DNA of 9,741 nucleotides from assembly GCA_023458995.1 (NCBI GenBank), contig JAEWVV010000101.1, positions 1 to 9,741 on the forward strand, in the 5' to 3' direction. Position numbers and translations under genes: made by a program. Below are positions 7,569 to 9,741 of this stretch, one piece after another (position 1 is the first letter of the stretch; each line of letters starts with the position of its first letter). The DNA is from Bacillota bacterium. GTDB lineage: Bacteria; Bacillota_I; Bacilli_A; Acholeplasmatales; Acholeplasmataceae. The notes beneath the pieces are model-generated. The model was not told where the DNA came from. It was given only the letters and a program-made list of their open reading frames with translations, and ran no database searches.

Positions 7569-8591
7569 TTAGATTTTTGTTGAATTTCTTACAATCAATT
7601 CAACTGGTAATTTTGTAACTTCTGGAATATTTTCTTCAACGCCATCCATTAATCGGATTAAGATCTTTGCTGCTGTTTCACCAAGTAATTTTCTATCCTG
7701 TGCAACAGTTGTTAACGAGGGTGTAAAATGTTTAGCAAATGCAATATCATCAAAACCAATAACTTGAATTTCTTCTGGGCATTTAATGTTTAAATCAGCT
7801 AATCCTTTTAAAACTCCAAGTGCGATATCATCGGATGCAACAACAATCACTTCTGGTTTAACTGGATTCTTAGAAATAAGTTCACGAACTGCATTATAAC
7901 CTGATGTAAATCCAAAACTTTCGGCATATGCGATTTGTTGATCAGTGAGCGGTAATTCTAGACGTTCCATTTCACGTTTGAATGCAAGTAAACGTTCATG
8001 GAAAGCTTTCGATTGAATCGGACCTGATATCATCGCAACTCTTTCTTTCTTCAAATGCTTTTTAACAAATTCTAACGTAATTTTGATGCCTTGTTCATTA
8101 TCTGAAATAACTGTATGAAGTCCATCAACAATCATATCGGTTGACACACAAGGGATATCACTGTTGATCAGTTCATATAGTCCTTGATCATTATAGTTAC
8201 CAACGACGATGTAAACGCCATCGACACGTTTGTTTTGACACCATTCATAATAGGATAATTCATGTTTCCCTAACTTTTTAACGATAAATGAGAGTTCATA
8301 TCCTTCTTTTTCAACATAGGTCTTAAAATGTTGAAGAATGGAGGAGAAGAAACTATGTTCAAGTCCAACATCGGATTCTTCAGTAAATACAATACCAACG
8401 GTATATGTTCTTTTCGATTTAAGCATACGCGCTGATGATGCAGGTACATATCCAACTTTTTTGATATAGGATAAGACGCGTTCTCTTGTTTTTTCTGAGA
8501 CGTTACCGTTTTGGTTTAATACTTTAGAGATTGTTCCAGGTGCAAGATTAAGTTCTTTAGCAATGGTGTAAATATTTCTTTTTTTAGTCAT
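7569..8591 (-). CDS. LacI-family transcriptional repressor
   Basis: The 340-residue product has the usual LacI length and layout. The N-terminal helix-turn-helix (about 5-28) reads IYTIAKELNLAPGTISKVLN, with TISKVLN as recognition helix. The hinge near 52-62 (ASSARMLKSKRT) matches the minor-groove hinge helix of the family. A periplasmic-binding-protein-like effector domain follows, starting TYTVGIVF, with ASDDIALGVLKGLADLNI and IQVIGFDDI near the C-terminus. It is expected to bind a sugar effector and control nearby genes. The start ATG overlaps the GH16 stop by 8 bases (ATGACTAA) and has only a weak Shine-Dalgarno (AAGAAGTG), suggesting coupled translation at modest level. A cre-type operator lies 17 bases beyond its stop in the promoter of the next gene. 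The effector is not readable from sequence; a laminari-oligosaccharide or glucose derivative would fit the context. Confidence 0.95.
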   Translation of the reverse strand: MTKKRNIYTIAKELNLAPGTISKVLNQNGNVSEKTRERVLSYIKKVGYVPASSARMLKSKRTYTVGIVFTEESDVGLEHSFFSSILQHFKTYVEKEGYELSFIVKKLGKHELSYYEWCQNKRVDGVYIVVGNYNDQGLYELINSDIPCVSTDMIVDGLHTVISDNEQGIKITLEFVKKHLKKERVAMISGPIQSKAFHERLLAFKREMERLELPLTDQQIAYAESFGFTSGYNAVRELISKNPVKPEVIVVASDDIALGVLKGLADLNIKCPEEIQVIGFDDIAFAKHFTPSLTTVAQDRKLLGETAAKILIRLMDGVEENIPEVTKLPVELIVRNSTKI

Positions 8592-9315
8592 CTAGATCAC
8601 TTCTTTCGTATACTTTGATGTATTTAAATAGAAATTCTGTTGGGAATATAGAATCGTCGATTGCTCCACCCCATGTACCGCCTAAAGCGATATTTAGGAT
8701 TAAGTAAAACGGTTTGTCAAATGGCCAGTTTTGAATATGAAGATAATCTTTTCTCATAAACGAAACTTTCTTTATTCCATCAAGGAAAAAGGTAATACCT
8801 TCTTGATCCCATTCAAGTGCATATTCATGAAAACCATCTAAAATCCCTTTAATATCTTCAACATAGGTCGGTTGATTTCCTATTAAGTGGTGATGGGAAT
8901 CTGCATGAAGGGAGAAGTGAATACGTTCTTCTGTATGTCCGACATGTTCCATAAGATCAATCTCACCGCACATTGGCCAACCTACATCACTTATATTTTC
9001 ACCAAGAAACCAAATCGCTGGCCATGTGCCACGTCCCTTAGGTAACTTAGCCATCACTTCAATTCTGCCATATTTGATGCTATGTTTATTAAGTGTTGTA
9101 AGTTTAGCTGAGGTATAGTGGTTTTCATTTAAGTTTTCTTTTAACCCTACAATGTGAAGGATACCATCTTTGACATAAGCATTCTTTAGGTTATCTGTAT
9201 AATACTGTGCTTCATTATTACCAAAACCGTGACCACCAACTTCTAATTGCCAGTGTTTTGGATTTGGTTTACCATCCATCTCAAATTGGTCTTCCCACTT
9301 AAGTTTCCACTTCAT
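8584..9315 (-). CDS. GH16 endo-beta-1,3-glucanase (laminarinase-type), predicted cytoplasmic
   Basis: The 243 residues are almost exactly one GH16 jelly-roll domain. The active-site motif GEIDLMEHVG gives Glu118 as nucleophile, Asp120 and Glu123 as acid/base (ExDxxE, the laminarinase form). WPxxGEID before it is typical of bacterial laminarinases of the GH16_3 type. Other family marks are WEDQF at the start, NNEAQYYT (33-40), YGRIEVMAKLPKGRGTWPAIW (82-102) and the C-terminal LNIALGGTWGG. The family hydrolyses internal beta-1,3-glucan bonds. There is no signal peptide, membrane segment or binding module; the first residues MKWKLKWEDQF already belong to the fold. The enzyme should therefore work on imported oligosaccharides, unlike the usual secreted laminarinases. 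The start is supported by AAGGAA 8 bases upstream. Its ATGA overlaps the cupin gene stop by four bases. Activity on mixed-linkage beta-1,3-1,4-glucan is possible. Confidence 0.93.
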   Translation of the reverse strand: MKWKLKWEDQFEMDGKPNPKHWQLEVGGHGFGNNEAQYYTDNLKNAYVKDGILHIVGLKENLNENHYTSAKLTTLNKHSIKYGRIEVMAKLPKGRGTWPAIWFLGENISDVGWPMCGEIDLMEHVGHTEERIHFSLHADSHHHLIGNQPTYVEDIKGILDGFHEYALEWDQEGITFFLDGIKKVSFMRKDYLHIQNWPFDKPFYLILNIALGGTWGGAIDDSIFPTEFLFKYIKVYERSDLDD

Positions 9316-9728
9316 TTTAAAGATTCCTTATAGCAAGCTATCAGCTTATTCTTGTCATCATTTGTTAAATAAATTCGAGATGAATTATCATAATTTGTGC
9401 TTTCTTCTTCTATGATTAAAACATGAGCTTCTTTTGAAAGAGTATGCGTATGATAAATACCACTAGGTATTTTATAGACAACATGTTTTTCCATAGGAAC
9501 ACATGTGAAATCTTTAATTTTACCTTCCACAACTTCGGTAAAAATCAAAGTGCATTCGCCTTCTAATAGAACAAAGACTTCATCGGTTAATGCGTGAGCT
9601 TCCACGTAGAAAATACGGTCAATCTCAAGTTCATCGATGTAGTTTAGAGTTGCTACTCGCCAACTTTGGTGGTGAAATAGCTTTTGATAACCGATGTCGT
9701 GGTAACTATAGGTTTCAACAAATTTCAT
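9312..9728 (-). CDS. Small single-domain cupin protein, unknown function
   Basis: The 138-residue protein has no signal or membrane segment. It shows a partial cupin motif 1: His45, then four residues, Glu50, six residues, Gly57 (HALTDEVFVLLEG). Motif 2 is PSGIYHTH (Pro88, Gly90, His93, with His95 extra). The first His of canonical motif 1 is replaced by Glu43. These residues could hold a divalent metal. Similar small cupins are common in sugar operons, where they may be sugar isomerases or epimerases, lyase-like enzymes or ligand sensors; which applies here cannot be said. It is translationally coupled to GH16 (4-base overlap), so a role in the same glucan pathway is likely. A GAGG site lies 9 bases before the ATG, at the very edge of the window. 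The region upstream, including any main operon promoter, is cut off. Confidence 0.8.
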   Translation of the reverse strand: MKFVETYSYHDIGYQKLFHHQSWRVATLNYIDELEIDRIFYVEAHALTDEVFVLLEGECTLIFTEVVEGKIKDFTCVPMEKHVVYKIPSGIYHTHTLSKEAHVLIIEEESTNYDNSSRIYLTNDDKNKLIACYKESLK

Positions 9729-9741
9729 CCAAGTATACCTC

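Noticed and set aside
1..9741. Mollicutes recoding of TGA as tryptophan
   Set aside because: The cupin gene ends in TGA exactly at the GH16 ATGA overlap, and Trp codons checked are TGG. The standard code gives full-length products throughout.

Overview
The window is a tightly packed, single-direction carbohydrate-utilisation locus. All seven recognisable genes are on the minus strand, so transcription runs from position 9741 towards 1. The DNA is A+T-rich (G+C roughly in the mid to upper 30s % by eye). Genes are close or overlapping, most Shine-Dalgarno sites are strong GGAGG types, and two surface proteins carry Gram-positive-style lipoprotein signals. Trp is encoded by TGG and TGA is used as a stop, so the standard bacterial code applies. 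This fits a low-G+C Firmicutes/Mollicutes bacterium, perhaps Acholeplasma-like or a relative. The placement is inference from style and gene content and cannot be fixed from this window.

Layout in transcription order: a small cupin protein (9728-9312); a GH16 beta-1,3-glucanase without signal peptide (9315-8584, 4-base overlap); a LacI-family repressor (8591-7569, 8-base overlap); an 86-base gap with a clear promoter, a LacI/cre-type operator and a second dyad; a roughly 1020-residue inverting phosphorylase of the GH94/GH149/GH161 type (7482-4417); a lipoprotein made only of Ig-like and CBM4/9-like modules (4415-1869); an ABC sugar-binding lipoprotein (1853-396); a terminator-like hairpin (383-343); and the N-terminal 111 residues of a membrane-anchored extracytoplasmic protein that runs off the left edge.

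The most economical reading is capture, import and intracellular phosphorolysis of a beta-1,3-glucan such as laminarin, or of its oligosaccharides. The modular lipoprotein would hold glucan at the cell surface and the binding protein would pass oligosaccharides to an ABC importer whose permeases are outside the window. In the cytoplasm GH16 would shorten long oligomers, and the phosphorylase would convert them to alpha-glucose 1-phosphate. The LacI-family protein probably represses the promoter in front of the phosphorylase and transport genes. The family assignments of GH16, LacI and the binding protein are strong. The exact substrate and the phosphorylase family number are inferred.

No RNA genes, insertion sequences, CRISPR arrays or attachment sites were seen. 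No gene-free stretch reaches 300 bases; the longest is the 86-base regulatory gap.
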